Source of the DNA: Streptomyces olivochromogenes | GTDB taxonomy: Bacteria > Actinomycetota > Actinomycetes > Streptomycetales > Streptomycetaceae | Reading direction: 5' to 3' | DNA length: 64,000 bases | Assembly (NCBI RefSeq): GCF_021538895.1 | Contig: NZ_JADDRL010000032.1 | Location: 1 to 64,000, forward strand | In this document: in pieces, positions 62,084-64,000 of the stretch | Layout of the letters: every line of letters starts with the position of its first letter | Position numbering within the stretch: position 1 is the stretch's first letter | Made by a program: the position numbers and the translations under genes | The notes under the pieces: generated by a model | What the model was told of the DNA's origin: nothing | Database searches by the model: none | Seen by the model: only the letters and a program-made list of their open reading frames with translations

Positions 62084-63460
62084 ATGTCCTCCTCTGCCGT
62101 CATGCCCGAAACCTCGCCCGAGGCCCGCGCGAAACGCCGGTTCGCCCTCATCGGAGGATCACTGGGCAACCTCGTCGAGTGGTACGACTGGTTCGTCTAC
62201 GCCAGCTTCGCGATCTACTTCGCCGACTCCTTCTTCCCGGGCGAAAATCCGACCACCCAGCTCTTGAACACCGCAGGGATCTTCGCGGTCGGCTTCCTGA
62301 TGCGACCGGTGGGCGGCTGGGTGCTCGGCCGCGCCGCCGACCGGCACGGCCGCAAGAGCGCGCTCACGCTCACCGTGGCCATGATGACGCTGGCCGCCCT
62401 GCTGATCGCCGTTGCACCCGGCTACGACCAGGCGGGTTACCTCGGGGCTGTGGTGCTGTTGCTGGCGCGGCTGCTGCAGGGGCTGAGCATCGGTGGCGAA
62501 TACGCGGCCAGCGCCACCTACCTGACCGAGGCCTCGGCCCGCAACCGGCGCGGCCTGGGCTCGTCCTTCCAGTACGTGTCGATGACCTGCGGGCAGCTGC
62601 TCGGGCTGGGTGTCCTGATCACCCTGCAACACACCCTCAGTACCGCCCAGTTGGAGAGCTGGGGCTGGCGCATTCCGTTCGTGCTCGGGGCGTTCTTCGC
62701 CGTGGTGGTGTTCTGGCTGCGGCGCCGACTGCAGGAAACCGACGCCTTCAACGAGGAATCGGAGGCGGGCCATGACGACAGCGGCCGCGGCACGCTGGCC
62801 TTGCTGTGGCAGCATCGCCGCCAGGCGGGCCTGGTCATGGCGCTCACCCTGGGCGGCACTGTCGCCTACTACACGTACACCACCTATCTCACCAAGTACC
62901 TCATCGGCAGCGCGGGCATGGCCAAGAACACCGCTACCCTCGTGAGCTTCACCGCCCTGTCCGTCTTCGCCGTGCTGCAACCTTTCGCCGGGATGCTGTC
63001 GGACCGAATCGGCCGCCGTCCGCTCCTGATCACCTTCGCGGTCGGCTGCACCGTCGGCACGTATCCGATCATGACCGCGCTAGGGTCCGTGTCCTCCTTC
63101 TGGCAGGCGCTCGGCCTGTCCCTGTTGGCCCTGGTCGTCGTCACCGGATACACCTCGATCAACGCGGCCGTTAAGGCGGAGCTCTTCCCCACCCGGGTGC
63201 GGGCCCTGGGTGTGGCGCTGCCGTACGCGATCGCCAACGCCCTGTTCGGCGGCACGGCGGAATATGTGGCGCTGTGGTTCAAGGACGCCGGCCACGAAAA
63301 GATGTTCTTCTGGTACGTCTCCGGGTGCGCGCTGGTCTCCCTGGTCACCTACGTGTTCATGCCGGATACCCGCACGGCAGTCCTCAGCCGCTCCGAGGCC
63401 GACACCGATCCCGCCCCCACCCCGGCAGCCGCGACGTACCGCGCCGAAGGCGTCCGCTGA
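62084..63460 (+). CDS. MHS-type MFS transporter (metabolite:H+ symporter)
   Basis: 458 residues, 12 transmembrane helices. The start LVEWYDWFVYASFAIYFADS and the GGEYAASATYLTEA helix are signatures of the metabolite:H+ symporter branch (KgtP, ProP, citrate permeases); GRAADRHGRKSAL is motif A and AGMLSDRIGRRPLL its second copy. ATG with GGAG six bases upstream. Likely substrate is a dicarboxylate, alpha-ketoglutarate or citrate. A response regulator gene starts 85 bp downstream, suggesting the pair senses and imports an organic acid. Confidence 0.93.
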   Translation: MSSSAVMPETSPEARAKRRFALIGGSLGNLVEWYDWFVYASFAIYFADSFFPGENPTTQLLNTAGIFAVGFLMRPVGGWVLGRAADRHGRKSALTLTVAMMTLAALLIAVAPGYDQAGYLGAVVLLLARLLQGLSIGGEYAASATYLTEASARNRRGLGSSFQYVSMTCGQLLGLGVLITLQHTLSTAQLESWGWRIPFVLGAFFAVVVFWLRRRLQETDAFNEESEAGHDDSGRGTLALLWQHRRQAGLVMALTLGGTVAYYTYTTYLTKYLIGSAGMAKNTATLVSFTALSVFAVLQPFAGMLSDRIGRRPLLITFAVGCTVGTYPIMTALGSVSSFWQALGLSLLALVVVTGYTSINAAVKAELFPTRVRALGVALPYAIANALFGGTAEYVALWFKDAGHEKMFFWYVSGCALVSLVTYVFMPDTRTAVLSRSEADTDPAPTPAAATYRAEGVR

Positions 63461-63466
63461 TCGTGC

Positions 63467-63528
63467 CGGTGACCTGGGCCTGGGCCGGCGGTTTCCGTAA
63501 GCTGCGGTCCAGGTTGTCCAGGTCACCG
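63467..63528 (+). promoter_or_regulatory. long-range inverted repeat between transporter and response regulator
   Basis: CGGTGACCTGG and CCAGGTCACCG, perfect 11-bp arms 40 bp apart. Could be two half-sites for the response regulator or a long stem. Confidence 0.4.
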
Positions 63529-63545
63529 CTCCCCAAGGACTCCCC

Positions 63546-64000
63546 ATGCACGCCCTTCTCGTCGAGGACGACGACCGTATGGCACAGGCGCTCGTCACGG
63601 CCCTCGCCCAGCGCGGACACAGTGTCCGCCGGGTCGGCCGGGCCCTGGACGCCCTGCGGTATGTCCGCGAGGCGCAGTTCGTCCTCCTCGACCTGGGCCT
63701 TCCCGACCTGGACGGTCTGGAGCTGCTGCGGCGCCTGCGCACCGTGTGCGACGCCCCGCTGATCGTCGTCACCGCCCGCTGCGAGGAGCGGGACATCGTG
63801 CAGGGGCTGCGTGCCGGAGCCGACGATTACGTGGTCAAGCCGTTCCGCATGGCCGAGTTGATGGCCCGGATCGACAGCGTGCGCCGCAGGACCGCGTCGC
63901 CGCCCGGACGCCCGGACGGCGGCGCCGCGCTTTCCGTCCGCGCGGGCGACGTGGAGATCGACCTCGCGGGCCGCACCGTCACCGTAGCCGGTGCGCTTGT
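63546..64000 (+). CDS. OmpR-family response regulator (runs off the window)
   Basis: First 151 residues. The receiver has the acidic pair VEDDDRM, phospho-aspartate in VLLDLGLPDLDGLELL, VTARCEE and the lysine in YVVKPFRMAEL; the winged-helix effector begins (VEIDLAGRTVTV) and is cut by the window edge. ATG with AAGGA six bases upstream. A histidine kinase gene is expected downstream. Next to an MHS transporter it resembles the TctD/CitB-like arrangement for organic acid uptake. Confidence 0.9.
   Translation, partial: MHALLVEDDDRMAQALVTALAQRGHSVRRVGRALDALRYVREAQFVLLDLGLPDLDGLELLRRLRTVCDAPLIVVTARCEERDIVQGLRAGADDYVVKPFRMAELMARIDSVRRRTASPPGRPDGGAALSVRAGDVEIDLAGRTVTVAGAL

Overview
The window is GC-rich (about 70%), with strong third-position G/C bias, GTG starts, WhiB, MerR, TetR and RsbW-like families, and many four-base ATGA/GTGA overlaps. 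Gene content and codon use point to a Streptomyces or close relative. It reads as accessory chromosome: complete metabolic cassettes separated by stretches of broken genes and transposase remains. All calls come from reading the sequence and recalling protein families; no database search was run.

Layout. 1-7.4 kb: thiolase and MarR stumps meet head to tail, then a minus-strand operon (APC permease, YtcJ-like amidohydrolase, MBL hydrolase) faces a TetR gene across an operator. A decayed second copy of the permease start, with the same operator arms, lies at 7.0-7.4 kb beside an RsbW-like ATP-binding protein. 7.5-18 kb: hypothetical proteins, a MerR/metal-transport pair with a leaderless promoter, an ADH/TetR pair with twin operators, and five copies of a tandem 20-bp repeat family. 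18-27.5 kb: GlxA-type AraC regulator, GAPDH, HSL-type esterase, a graveyard (truncated Ku, replication-relaxation fragment), a deaminase-like amidohydrolase, WhiB, a frameshifted MFS gene and a secreted phosphoesterase. 27.5-36 kb: coupled PucR and TetR regulators divergent from a complete branched-chain-amino-acid-type ABC importer, then a truncated TetR and a PF04909-type amidohydrolase. 36.4 kb: initiator tRNA with terminator. 36.9-39.5 kb: a secreted galactose oxidase with two discoidin domains.

39.8-50.8 kb: remnants (regulator tail, ISL3 transposase, crotonase/acyl-CoA synthetase mosaic), a dynamin-like GTPase, a tightly coupled radical SAM / PLP enzyme / methyltransferase operon, and an IS5-family element with a -1 frameshift signal. 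50.8-58.6 kb: SDR/TetR pair, cytosolic-looking S8 protease, and a LodA/LodB-type quinoprotein oxidase operon preceded by a 32-residue CxxC micro-ORF. 58.7-64 kb: lipoprotein, IS630 remnant, SUKH-4-like protein, MHS transporter and the start of an OmpR-type response regulator.

Best candidates for undescribed biology are the radical SAM/PLP/methyltransferase operon, the micro-ORF-LodA-LodB operon, the dispersed tandem repeat family, and the operator whose arms survive in both permease copies.
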